This document shows positions 22,077 through 28,654 of a stretch of 28,654 nucleotides of DNA, in pieces. A program made the position numbers and the translations under genes. This stretch comes from an uncultured Bacilli bacterium. GTDB taxonomy: Bacteria; Bacillota_I; Bacilli_A; RF39; UBA660. How positions within the stretch are numbered: the stretch's first letter is position 1; the number at the start of each line of letters is the position of its first letter. The stretch spans positions 1 to 28,654 of the forward strand of contig CANRGQ010000007.1 in NCBI GenBank assembly GCA_947630195.1, written 5' to 3'. The notes beneath the pieces are model-generated. The model saw only the letters and a list, made by a program, of their open reading frames with translations. It was not told where the DNA came from and did not search any database.

Positions 22077-22690
22077 TTAAATATAACTCCCCAATAACCT
22101 AGTAAATATATACCTGCTAAAACTATTACGACAATCCATAAAATATTATAAAAGGTATCACTCCGCATAAAGTCTGGAAGCCTCTTACTAATCGCTGATA
22201 AACCTATATATAATAAATAACCTAAAAGACCTCCGACCACATTTAATAAAACATCATCAATATCAAAACTTCTGCCTATTTCCAGTTGGACAAATTCAAT
22301 TGTTAAACTGGTAAGAAGCGTAGTAATTAAAATGGGCCACACTTTTTTGGGATTTACATATTCGCCAATTAGAAAACCAAACGGAATAAAAATTAAGATA
22401 TTGCCAAAGACACTATAATTAAACATTTTCGTGCCAAATTCATAACGCATTATTTCCGAAAAAGGAATTAAATTAATGCCTCCACTACTATTAAGTTCCG
22501 TCATGGTTAAAATTTCAAATAAAAGCCAAATATAAATAATCGCAAATAAATAACTTAATTCTTTATGTAAGCAAAATCTCTCTCGATGATTTCGTAAATA
22601 GAAAAAACGAATTAAAGAAATAGCCACGATAAAGACTACTAACATAGGCCAAACATTATTCACTATTTTTCCAGCTAGCAATCTCATCAT
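22073..22690 (-). CDS. VanZ-family membrane protein
   Basis: 205 residues, five likely membrane segments (about 12-32, 45-65, 91-110, 115-134, 146-167 and a final one). The VanZ-like signature NILIFIPFGFLIG (residues ~96-108) plus TIEFVQLEIGRSFDIDDVLLNVVGGLLGYLLY (~131-161) is clear. The biochemical role of VanZ proteins is poorly defined; some lower teicoplanin or lipopeptide sensitivity. It sits where phoH normally lies between yqfD and ybeY. ATG 22690 has GGAGG eight bases upstream and overlaps the yqfD end by 35 bp. Confidence 0.9.
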   Translation of the reverse strand: MMRLLAGKIVNNVWPMLVVFIVAISLIRFFYLRNHRERFCLHKELSYLFAIIYIWLLFEILTMTELNSSGGINLIPFSEIMRYEFGTKMFNYSVFGNILIFIPFGFLIGEYVNPKKVWPILITTLLTSLTIEFVQLEIGRSFDIDDVLLNVVGGLLGYLLYIGLSAISKRLPDFMRSDTFYNILWIVVIVLAGIYLLGYWGVIFK

Positions 22691-23828
22691 TATTTAGTCC
22701 TCCTATTCCTTCTTTAACAATTCCAATATTTTCTTTGGTTACAATAAATATTTCTAAATATATTGTACTATCATTTACTTCTTTTTTCAAAACTTTTTTA
22801 GTTAATATCTCTTCATTTTCCCCAAGTCTTAAATTAACTTTCTCAATCGCTAAATTTATTCCTTTATTCATCGCTTCATTTTGGGTTAAGACTTTAGTAC
22901 TTTCCTTATATTCTTTTTCTTTAAGAAAATTAATTTGAAAATCATTTAACTTATACAAAACCGTTTTGCTAATTTTTTTATGCTCTAATCTACTTTTAAA
23001 AATCGCATATTCTTTATCATTTATATTGATACTTAAATTATACCTATTTTTATTCGTATATTCAATATAATTTTCTAAAAAAGGCACTTCAACTTTAGCT
23101 TTATACCAAACTTCCCCATAAACCTCGCCACTTGCACAAGTCGTATTTTTAACTTCTTCGTTATGAGTGATGGCTCCACTTATTAAAGTTTCACCCTTTA
23201 AAACATAATCATTTACTTCTTTTAAAGCGACACCTCGATATAAATTCATACTAAGAATCTTCGCATCTTTCTTACTTACAATATCGCATTCGTCTTTTTC
23301 TTCCTCATTATTAAAAATAGTTTTCTCGGTTACATTAACTACCATAATTAAACCATCATATTTTATTTCTAACCATTCAAGAATATCTTTATTATCCTCT
23401 AGAATATTTTGGACAATTACTTCAATATCTTTATGATTATGTTTTAAAGTTCCCACTTTTAAGCCATATTTTTTTAGTTCTTCTAATAAAAGTTCTCTAA
23501 TACTTTCTTTATTACTTTTAATATCTATTTTAAAAACCATTAAATTAGCCAGCATTAAAATACCAATACTTAAAAGACTACTTAAAATAAAAACAAGATA
23601 TTTTTGGGCAAGTTCCTTTACTTTTAAAAAACCACTTACATCATATATCTCTACTTCATAACTAACTAAATATTTTTTGATTCTTTTATAATCTTTTAAA
23701 CTTGTTTTAATTAAAAGATAATCTTTATCTTTTTTAGTTTCATATAAAGTAATGCCTATTTCATTTAATTTAATTAAAGTATTATAATATCTTTTATTTT
23801 TAATTTTAACCCAAACTATCTTATTCAT
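22656..23828 (-). CDS. yqfD: Sporulation protein YqfD
   Basis: 390 residues from ATG 23828, which overlaps the yqfC stop by eight bases, giving coupled translation. An N-terminal cytoplasmic domain (KIKNKRYYNTLIKLNEIGI ...), one membrane segment (about 72-95) and an extracytoplasmic domain including LRELLLEELKKYGLKVGTLK and GLIMVVNVTEKTIF match YqfD, the stage IV sporulation protein. In Bacillus it is made in the mother cell and is needed for normal engulfment or cortex steps. With yqfC and spoIIIAH it supports a sporulating ancestry. Confidence 0.92.
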   Translation of the reverse strand: MNKIVWVKIKNKRYYNTLIKLNEIGITLYETKKDKDYLLIKTSLKDYKRIKKYLVSYEVEIYDVSGFLKVKELAQKYLVFILSSLLSIGILMLANLMVFKIDIKSNKESIRELLLEELKKYGLKVGTLKHNHKDIEVIVQNILEDNKDILEWLEIKYDGLIMVVNVTEKTIFNNEEEKDECDIVSKKDAKILSMNLYRGVALKEVNDYVLKGETLISGAITHNEEVKNTTCASGEVYGEVWYKAKVEVPFLENYIEYTNKNRYNLSININDKEYAIFKSRLEHKKISKTVLYKLNDFQINFLKEKEYKESTKVLTQNEAMNKGINLAIEKVNLRLGENEEILTKKVLKKEVNDSTIYLEIFIVTKENIGIVKEGIGGLNNDEIASWKNSE

Positions 23829-24075
23829 TTTTAAACTCCACTTTAAAAATATCCCCATTAATAAGCAGTTCTTGTTTAGTCATTTTACTTACTCTTAAAT
23901 TTTCCCCTTCAATTAAAACTAATTTAAATCCTATTTTTAATATAATTTCGGTATCACTTAATTTATTTAATTTATTAAAATTAAAAACATGCAAAGTATC
24001 ATCATATATCGTTATGAAGTTATTTAAATCATACAAAAAATTTTCCATATAACTTTTAAAATGCAAATTTTTCAT
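23821..24075 (-). CDS. yqfC: YabP/YqfC-family sporulation protein
   Basis: About 84 residues. The YabP/YqfC domain is recognisable in the FLYDLNNFITIYDDTLHVFNFNKL and LVLIEGENLRVSKMTKQELLINGDIFKVEF stretches. GTG 24078 or ATG 24075 could start it. No Shine-Dalgarno is visible, but TATAAT lies at 24087-24082, six bases before the ATG, so the mRNA may be leaderless. Partner of yqfD in all sporulating Firmicutes. Confidence 0.88.
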   Translation of the reverse strand: MKNLHFKSYMENFLYDLNNFITIYDDTLHVFNFNKLNKLSDTEIILKIGFKLVLIEGENLRVSKMTKQELLINGDIFKVEFKNE

Positions 24076-24111
24076 CACTTAATTATATTCTTGATATTTT
24101 TTATTATAAAT

Positions 24112-24141
24112 AAAAAGAGATAAGTTTAAATACTTACCTCT
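24112..24141 (-). terminator. Intrinsic terminator after yqeY
   Basis: Minus-strand AGAGGTAAGT / ACTTATCTCT (10 bp with one G-U) followed by TTTTT; overlaps the yqeY stop. Confidence 0.8.
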
Positions 24142-24574
24142 AATTTAATTTTTCTTTAACTAAAACACTTACTTTAGACATATCCGCATTACTTAAGTGT
24201 TCAGAAACATATTTCATTATTCTTCCCATATCTTTCATACTACTAGGATTAAGTTCCGCAAAAGCAGCCTCGACTACTTTTTGGATATCTTCATCACTAG
24301 CTTCTTCCGGAAGATAACATTTTAATATATCTATTTCTTTTTGTAAATCTTCAGCAACTTCCATTTTACCTAAATCAGTATATTCTTTAATGGAATCATT
24401 TCTTTGTTTTACTTGTCTTTTTAAAACATTTAGGACAATTTCATCAGTAGCTTCCGATTTTTCTTTAATAGCTTCAAGTTGTAAAGCACTTTTAAGCATT
24501 CTTAAGACAGATAATCGAAACTTGTCCCCACTTTTTAAAGCATCTTTTAAATCATTATTAATTTGTTCAATCAT
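24140..24574 (-). CDS. yqeY: GatB/YqeY-domain protein
   Basis: 144 residues of the YqeY family, the domain that forms the tail of GatB and binds tRNA; the free-standing protein's role is not firmly known. LKDALKSGDKFRLSVLRMLKSALQ (residues ~8-31), RQVKQRNDSIKEYTDLGK and LPEEASDEDIQKVV, MKDMGRIMKYV are characteristic. Starts 11 bp after rpsU with AAGGAGG; the pair is conserved. Confidence 0.95.
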   Translation of the reverse strand: MIEQINNDLKDALKSGDKFRLSVLRMLKSALQLEAIKEKSEATDEIVLNVLKRQVKQRNDSIKEYTDLGKMEVAEDLQKEIDILKCYLPEEASDEDIQKVVEAAFAELNPSSMKDMGRIMKYVSEHLSNADMSKVSVLVKEKLN

Positions 24575-24585
24575 TTATATCCTCC

Positions 24586-24771
24586 TTAATTATGATTTCT
24601 CTTATGAGAGTTTTTAATGCCTTCTTCTTTCTTAATTCTTCTTTCAACTCCAGGTTTAACATGGAATTTTTTCTTTTTAAGTTCTGAAGGGACACCGCTT
24701 CTTGCTACTTTAACTTTAAATTTCTTTAAAGCACTGTCAATATTACCATTTTGTACTACTACCTTTGTCAT
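24586..24771 (-). CDS. rpsU: 30S ribosomal protein S21
   Basis: 61 residues, the usual size. KVVVQNGNIDSALKKFKVKVARSG and a basic tail (RRIKKEEGIKNSHKRNHN) identify S21. Strong GGGAGGG site. A near-consensus promoter (24804-24832) lies upstream, and yqeY follows in the same unit. Confidence 0.96.
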   Translation of the reverse strand: MTKVVVQNGNIDSALKKFKVKVARSGVPSELKKKKFHVKPGVERRIKKEEGIKNSHKRNHN

Positions 24772-24803
24772 AAATCGCCCTCCCTTCCTTTTTACTTGAA
24801 GTT

Positions 24804-24832
24804 ATTATAACACTTAAGATGAATTTTTACAA
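24804..24832 (-). promoter_or_regulatory. Promoter of rpsU-yqeY
   Basis: Minus-strand TTGTAA (24832-24827), 17 bp, TATAAT (24809-24804). It directly follows the second bacteriocin precursor gene; no terminator is seen between. Confidence 0.75.
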
Positions 24833-24845
24833 CTAGAAAATATAT

Positions 24846-25016
24846 CTAACTACGCGTAACATGCACACAACTTTTTTTCGAAAAAAGTCTGGTTAAAGAA
24901 TCTCCAAGGGATGCTCCTATTTCAAAGATTTTATCCATGATTTTAATAATACTATCAAGGACAGCTCCTGATAGGGCTCCTCCCTTAACTTCCATAAGTT
25001 CTTCGTTACTTAACAT
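24846..25016 (-). CDS. Double-glycine bacteriocin precursor-like peptide 2
   Basis: 56 residues. The leader MLSNEELMEVKGG ends in GG, the classical site cut by C39 peptidases of ABC exporters; the leader is almost the same as that of the neighbouring peptide (EEL/EEM-MEVKGG). The 43-residue mature part ALSGAVLDSIIKIMDKIFEI continues to GASLGDSLTRLFSKKSC and contains a GxxxG motif (GASLG) in an amphipathic helix, a basic cluster (KKSC) and a single Cys. Ribosome site AGGAGG before ATG 25016. It lies 8 bp after peptide 1 and downstream of the exporter. Likely the second partner of a two-peptide (class IIb-like) bacteriocin or signalling pair; inference. Confidence 0.82.
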   Translation of the reverse strand: MLSNEELMEVKGGALSGAVLDSIIKIMDKIFEIGASLGDSLTRLFSKKSCVHVTRS

Positions 25017-25024
25017 AATTCCTC

Positions 25025-25177
25025 CTACTTACAACCTTTAGAGTTTACGACTCCATTTAAAATACCACTAATAAATACCACGACACCTCCGACTATCGCC
25101 GCAATTGCCGTTACCAAAGCCGTACTAATGGCGGCCCCTCCTTTTACTTCCATCATTTCTTCCTTATTTAAAACCAT
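25025..25177 (-). CDS. Double-glycine bacteriocin precursor-like peptide 1
   Basis: 50 residues. The leader MVLNKEEMMEVKGG ends in GG; the 36-residue mature part is very hydrophobic (AAISTALVTAIAAIVGGVVV ...) with a GxxxG motif (GILNG) and a single Cys near the end (SKGCK). Such small hydrophobic GG-peptides with GxxxG are typical of two-peptide bacteriocins. AGGAGG lies eight bases before ATG 25177. The GC-rich Ala/Gly/Val-coding stretch (25081-25140) stands out from the surrounding AT-rich DNA. Same operon as the exporter; no known immunity gene is recognisable. Confidence 0.85.
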   Translation of the reverse strand: MVLNKEEMMEVKGGAAISTALVTAIAAIVGGVVVFISGILNGVVNSKGCK

Positions 25178-25190
25178 CACTAATTCCTCC

Positions 25191-25604
25191 TTACTTAAAC
25201 AATTCTAAAATAAAGGTTATTATTTTTATTTTGCCATAATAGACAACCACTTCACCCGCTTCATTATCTACATAATCATCATCTAAAATTAAATCTATTT
25301 CTTGATATAAAGTATTATTAACCATCTCATAAGGTCCATATTCGCTTACTTCATAGTTTACTACTTTGTCTTTAAATGATAGTTTACTTCCTTTAGTTAT
25401 TGCCTCAGAGAGCGTTTTATCTGCAACTAACTTTAAAACTAAACCATCATAAACACCATAACTTTCTATTCTTTTCGTAATATAATGCGTATTTAAATAC
25501 CATATACTAAAAATTAAAATAGTTAAAAGGATAAAAATTAATAAACTATGTTTTTTAATTTTTAAATGTAATAACTTATAATAATTAACTTTTAAATAGT
25601 CCAT
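25191..25604 (-). CDS. Short HlyD-like bacteriocin-export accessory protein
   Basis: 137 residues: a basic N-terminus (YYKLLHLKIKKH), one membrane segment (residues ~21-41), then a small extracytoplasmic beta domain ending VVVYYGKIKIITFILELF. In exporters for GG-peptides an HlyD-type adaptor normally of 350-450 residues links the ABC transporter to the outside and ends in a similar YGK-(K/S)-LL tail. This one has no coiled-coil arms, so it is a minimal version or a distinct accessory protein (inference). Its start overlaps the exporter's stop and peptide 1 follows after 13 bp. Confidence 0.65.
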   Translation of the reverse strand: MDYLKVNYYKLLHLKIKKHSLLIFILLTILIFSIWYLNTHYITKRIESYGVYDGLVLKLVADKTLSEAITKGSKLSFKDKVVNYEVSEYGPYEMVNNTLYQEIDLILDDDYVDNEAGEVVVYYGKIKIITFILELFK

Positions 25605-27643
25605 TATAAATTACCTACTTCAATAATATTTTTAAAAAGTTTAGCTTGATTTTTATGAGATATATAAATAATTGTTTTATCTTTAAAGTATCTTAAAATA
25701 TTTCGAATAATTTTACTTTCTAAGTATTTATCTACTTCACTTAAAGCTTCATCTAAGATTATAATATTGGCGCGTTTTAGTAAACCACGGGCTAAAATTA
25801 TTCTTTGCTTTTCCCCACCGGAAATATTCTTCGATGAGGGCTCAATTAAAGAGTTATAACGTAAACTTTTCTTAGAAACAATACTTTCAATTTCACATAT
25901 TTTACAGATATCTAAAAAGAACTTTTCCTCAACATTCCTTTCTATTAATATATTTTCTTTAATGGTTCCTGTAAATAATTCTTCATTTTGTGAAACATAT
26001 AAAATATTATTTCTAATTGTTTCCATATTTAAATCTTTAATATTTTGCCCATCTAATAATATTTCCCCATTTGTAGCATCCATATCTTTATAGATTAAAT
26101 GGCAGATAGTGCTTTTTCCGGTACCCGATGCTCCATTAAGTAAAACATGCGACCCTTTATTAATATTTAAATTCACTTTATCTAAAATATTATCCAAGTG
26201 ATTATAAGAAAAACTCACATTATTAAAAGTAATATTACCATCTAACATAAGATTATTATTCTCTTCCTTTTCTTCTTCAATATTAATAAATTCTTCAAGT
26301 TTACTAAATGTCGCTTTCAAATAATAATACCTCGGAATACTATCGATAATCCCCTTTATGGAAGATGTCGCATAAGATAAAACTAAATTATAAGTAAATA
26401 AATCAATAATTAAAAACTTACTATTTAAAACTAAATAAAAGCCATAAGAATTAATAACAAATAAAGATGCTTCTAAAAGTAAATCTTTAACATAATTCGT
26501 TATATTTAAAAAATTATTAAATTTATAACTATTCCAAAAGTACTTACTTAAGACTTTCTCATTTTTCGTTAAAATAATATTTTTAATATCTAGATTTTTA
26601 ATACTTTCTAAGTTCGTAATATCTTCCACTATCTCACTATTAAAGTTGGTTCCATAGACAATATTCTCAATTACTTTTTGATAAATACTTTTCCCAATAA
26701 AAATACCTATAATAAGATATATAAACATAAATAATCCTAAAATAATAGTTAATTTATAATTAATAAATATTAAGATAATCACTGATGAAGTAATCAAAAG
26801 AGTATTTAATAACACATCAATAAAAATACTTGTGAATAAACTTTTTAAACTAGCTAAATCATTTATTCTCGATATTATTTCCCCAGTTGTTCTACTCTTT
26901 ATATTTTTTAAAGGGAGGCTTATTAAATGTTTTAAAAAAGCAGGATATACGGATACATCAATCTTATTACTTAAATGGTTTTCATAATATTCTTTTAAGT
27001 ACAAACACAAAACTTTTAAAAAAGTCATAATTCCAAAGATAATAATTACCATTTTTAAATAGTTTTTATTATAAGTTATTATACTACTACCGACTTTGAG
27101 ATAAAAACTTAATAATATTGTAAGAATGGTAAAGATTAAACTCATTAAAATAATTCTCCCTATTAAAAACTTTTCGTCTTTTAATATTTTAAAGAATAAT
27201 TTTTTAATAGTTAAACCTTTTTCCATTTTTACTAAACTATCTCTTGGCTTAGCAATTATTAAGTGTCCTGTAAATACATTTCTAAACTCATCCATCGTCA
27301 TTTTCCGATTACCCATTCCGGGATCCATTAAATAAACATTATTGTTAATAATAGATTTAATAACCACAAAATGCTCAAGACCATTATCTAACTTTAAATG
27401 GGCTATTACAGGTAAGACTAAATCTTCATCTATATTTGAAACCAAAACCCCAATGGCATCAAATCCCCATTTAATAAACGTATTTACAATTTGGAAAGCA
27501 TTTGTTCCTTTACTATCCGTAAGAGTATCTTCTCTTAATTTTTCTAGAGGAATATAGCCACCATAATAGATAATAAGCCACTGCATACAACATATTCCAC
27601 AGTCCTTAAAATCATTTTGCAATATAGGTTTAAAATGTTGCAT
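25604..27643 (-). CDS. C39-peptidase bacteriocin ABC exporter (PCAT)
   Basis: 679 residues; cuts double-glycine leaders and exports the peptide. N-terminal C39 domain: catalytic Cys in QNDFKDCGICC (residue ~15), His in EHFVVIKSI (about 92), Asp in YLMDPGMG (about 108). Membrane domain about residues 155-440 with six hydrophobic segments. NBD: Walker A LNGASGTGKST, signature ISGGEKQRIILARGLL, Walker B ANIIILDEALSEVD, and His in TIIYISHKN. The ATG at 27643 has GGGAGG. Downstream are the small accessory protein and the two GG-leader peptides, its likely substrates. Confidence 0.95.
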   Translation of the reverse strand: MQHFKPILQNDFKDCGICCMQWLIIYYGGYIPLEKLREDTLTDSKGTNAFQIVNTFIKWGFDAIGVLVSNIDEDLVLPVIAHLKLDNGLEHFVVIKSIINNNVYLMDPGMGNRKMTMDEFRNVFTGHLIIAKPRDSLVKMEKGLTIKKLFFKILKDEKFLIGRIILMSLIFTILTILLSFYLKVGSSIITYNKNYLKMVIIIFGIMTFLKVLCLYLKEYYENHLSNKIDVSVYPAFLKHLISLPLKNIKSRTTGEIISRINDLASLKSLFTSIFIDVLLNTLLITSSVIILIFINYKLTIILGLFMFIYLIIGIFIGKSIYQKVIENIVYGTNFNSEIVEDITNLESIKNLDIKNIILTKNEKVLSKYFWNSYKFNNFLNITNYVKDLLLEASLFVINSYGFYLVLNSKFLIIDLFTYNLVLSYATSSIKGIIDSIPRYYYLKATFSKLEEFINIEEEKEENNNLMLDGNITFNNVSFSYNHLDNILDKVNLNINKGSHVLLNGASGTGKSTICHLIYKDMDATNGEILLDGQNIKDLNMETIRNNILYVSQNEELFTGTIKENILIERNVEEKFFLDICKICEIESIVSKKSLRYNSLIEPSSKNISGGEKQRIILARGLLKRANIIILDEALSEVDKYLESKIIRNILRYFKDKTIIYISHKNQAKLFKNIIEVGNL

Positions 27644-27842
27644 ATTTTTCCTCCCTTCACTTATATTATTGTAAAAAAATCTCGGATTTCCTTTTTTTTC
27701 GCGAAATTTCTTTAAAAAATGAACATATTTGTTGTAAAAATCTCATTTTTTCAAACAATTATTCATACTAAAAAAAATTTAAATATTTGTCATTTATTTT
27801 TATCTATAACATAATATTTAGTGATAAATTTAAGGAGGCAAT
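27644..27842. other. Divergent intergenic region between the exporter operon and spoIIIAH
   Basis: AT-rich, no ORF. It contains two direct copies of TTGTAAAAA-x-TCTC-like sequence (27669-27683 and 27732-27744) and a CGCGAA palindrome (TTTCGCGAAA-like, 27698-27709). Either could be a control site; no strong sigma-A promoter is visible. Confidence 0.35.
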
Positions 27843-28334
27843 ATGATTAATAAACAAAATTTATGGTTCATTACCCTATTTTCTTTAATTTTAATTTTAG
27901 GTATTTATTATGTTTCTATTGATGATGAAGTAGCTAGTGTTTTAAAAAGTGAAAATGATAATCAAAATACAACTTTAGAAATAACGGAGTCTGATGTTCT
28001 AGTGGCTTTGGAAGTCGAAAATGATGAAGAAAAACAAGCTTTAATGGAAGAATACCAAGACATTCTACTTGATAGTGATTCCACAATTGAAGAAAAGAAT
28101 GTCGCTTATGAAAATATGCAAAAATTAAATAATTCTAAAGGTGAAGAAGAAAAAATTAAAAACTTAATCAAAGAGAAATTTAATTTAAATTCTTTTGTCA
28201 AAATAAAAGATACTTCAATAAGTATTGTAGTATCTTCTAAAGAACACGATAATAAGAAAGCTAACGATATTATCAGAAGTGTTCAAGAGTTATATAACGA
28301 TGAAAAATATATAACTGTTAAGTTTAATTCTTAA
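27843..28334 (+). CDS. spoIIIAH: SpoIIIAH-like sporulation protein
   Basis: 163 residues: N-terminal NLWFITLFSLILILGIYYVSI anchor (residues ~6-26, the typical KQ-x-x-W-x-x-T-x-x-SL... pattern of SpoIIIAH), an acidic helical stretch, and a C-terminal YscJ/FliF-like ring-building domain (KFNLNSFVKIKDTSISIVVSSKEH ... IIRSVQELYN). In Bacillus SpoIIIAH, on the mother-cell side, forms the channel with forespore SpoIIQ. Here it stands alone; no other spoIIIA gene flanks it in the window. GGAGG precedes the ATG. Confidence 0.78.
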   Translation: MINKQNLWFITLFSLILILGIYYVSIDDEVASVLKSENDNQNTTLEITESDVLVALEVENDEEKQALMEEYQDILLDSDSTIEEKNVAYENMQKLNNSKGEEEKIKNLIKEKFNLNSFVKIKDTSISIVVSSKEHDNKKANDIIRSVQELYNDEKYITVKFNS

Positions 28335-28354
28335 GACTAGCAATAGTCTTTTTT
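28333..28354 (+). terminator. Intrinsic terminator after spoIIIAH
   Basis: AAGACTA-GCAA-TAGTCTT followed by TTTTT; overlaps the stop codon. Confidence 0.8.
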
Positions 28355-28355
28355 A

Positions 28356-28654
28356 TTAGACATTATTCATACTTCTTATTCTAAATGGATCAGTTGCTGT
28401 CCCTGCACCTGTTAAATTAATCTCGGATTGAAGATAGAAGACTGGGCGTACCGCAAACTTAGCCTCCACACCGTAACCGTAGTTCAAGGCACCGTTCTCA
28501 AACACACCCCACGCATAGCAAGCGCTGACGTAGTAGTTGTAGCCATACCTAGACATGGTCCATTCACGTACTGGGGAATTTGAACTCCATCCATTTTTTA
28601 TAAATAACCAACTATTTGTTCCGGTACTAGCATTTGTGAAATCTGTTCCGTACA
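28356..28654 (-). CDS. Secreted AVRPVFYL-family protein, C-terminal part (runs off window)
   Basis: The last 98 complete codons are visible; the frame is open to the window edge. YGTDFTNASTGTNSWLFIKNG, EWTMSRYGYN and KFAVRPVFYL match the end of the 388-residue protein at 15146 (YATDYQNAGPVGKTNWLYIQNG, EWTMSYFGYN, EFAVRPVFYL). The segment between EWTMS and AVRPVFYL is Tyr/Gly/Asn-rich here (YNYYVSACYAWGVFENGALN), differs from the paralogue nearly throughout, and is GC-rich (64 G+C of 120 bases at 28441-28560, hand count) with rare codons such as TAC, GCG and CGC. Probably surface-exposed and variable. Confidence 0.72.
   Translation of the reverse strand, partial: YGTDFTNASTGTNSWLFIKNGWSSNSPVREWTMSRYGYNYYVSACYAWGVFENGALNYGYGVEAKFAVRPVFYLQSEINLTGAGTATDPFRIRSMNNV

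Noticed and set aside
24877..24892. CTTTTTTTCGAAAAAAG-type hairpin as terminator of the bacteriocin operon
   Set aside because: It lies inside the coding part of peptide 2, before its stop codon; too few G-C pairs and no following T run.

Overview
The window comes from a very AT-rich, low-GC Gram-positive bacterium. The gene order rpsU-yqeY-yqfC-yqfD-(vanZ)-ybeY-dgkA-era-yqzL-recO, together with sepF, divIVA, pcrA and ligA, is that of Bacilli/Firmicutes. TGA is a stop and TGG is Trp in full-length housekeeping genes, so this is the standard bacterial code and not a classical Mycoplasma. yqfC, yqfD and a spoIIIAH-like gene point to a lineage that sporulates or recently did. I infer an uncultured gut-type Bacilli relative (RF39/Erysipelotrichales-like); the sequence does not name the species.

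Layout. 1-1,680 is accessory: the start of a secreted SipW-signal-like protein, a divergent XRE regulator, a decayed type III antitoxin copy, and a complete type III toxin-antitoxin locus (three 37-nt toxI repeats, terminator, toxN). 1,665-6,660 is a pcrA / nucleotidyltransferase / ligA operon on the minus strand. 6,699-7,583 is a four-TM protein of unknown function. 7,584-8,830 holds a PemK/MazF-like gene and a likely small RNA. 8,832-13,990 is minus-strand housekeeping: T-box-controlled glyS, sepF, divIVA, cdsA, rasP, yqgN and tRNA-Arg(CCG). 13,990-17,450 is a second accessory block: a roughly 470-nt highly structured non-coding RNA with its own promoter and terminator, a second PemK/MazF-like gene behind a possible attenuator, a two-gene secreted-protein operon with a divergent XRE regulator, and a 31-bp palindrome at the shared promoter. 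17,483-19,486 holds tdk and a frameshifted ORF6N/PLD-like gene embedded in a family of related inverted repeats. 19,487-24,850 is the era/recO/yqfCD/rpsU cluster, including the 26-residue YqzL. 24,846-27,643 is a bacteriocin-type export operon: C39-peptidase ABC transporter, a very small HlyD-like partner and two tiny double-glycine precursors. 27,843 to the end holds an orphan spoIIIAH-like gene and the end of another secreted-protein paralogue.

How the parts relate. Housekeeping operons are interleaved with short accessory islands. Three separate loci (positions 1, 15,146-17,042 and 28,356) belong to one family of secreted, probably surface-exposed proteins. Two of them sit head-to-head with small XRE regulators, and the C-terminal segments are strikingly GC-rich and divergent. 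The observations I rate highest are the structured RNA at 13,992-14,460, the two-peptide bacteriocin-like operon, the secreted-protein/XRE units, the six-member inverted-repeat family around ORF6N, and the decayed second copy of the type III antitoxin.
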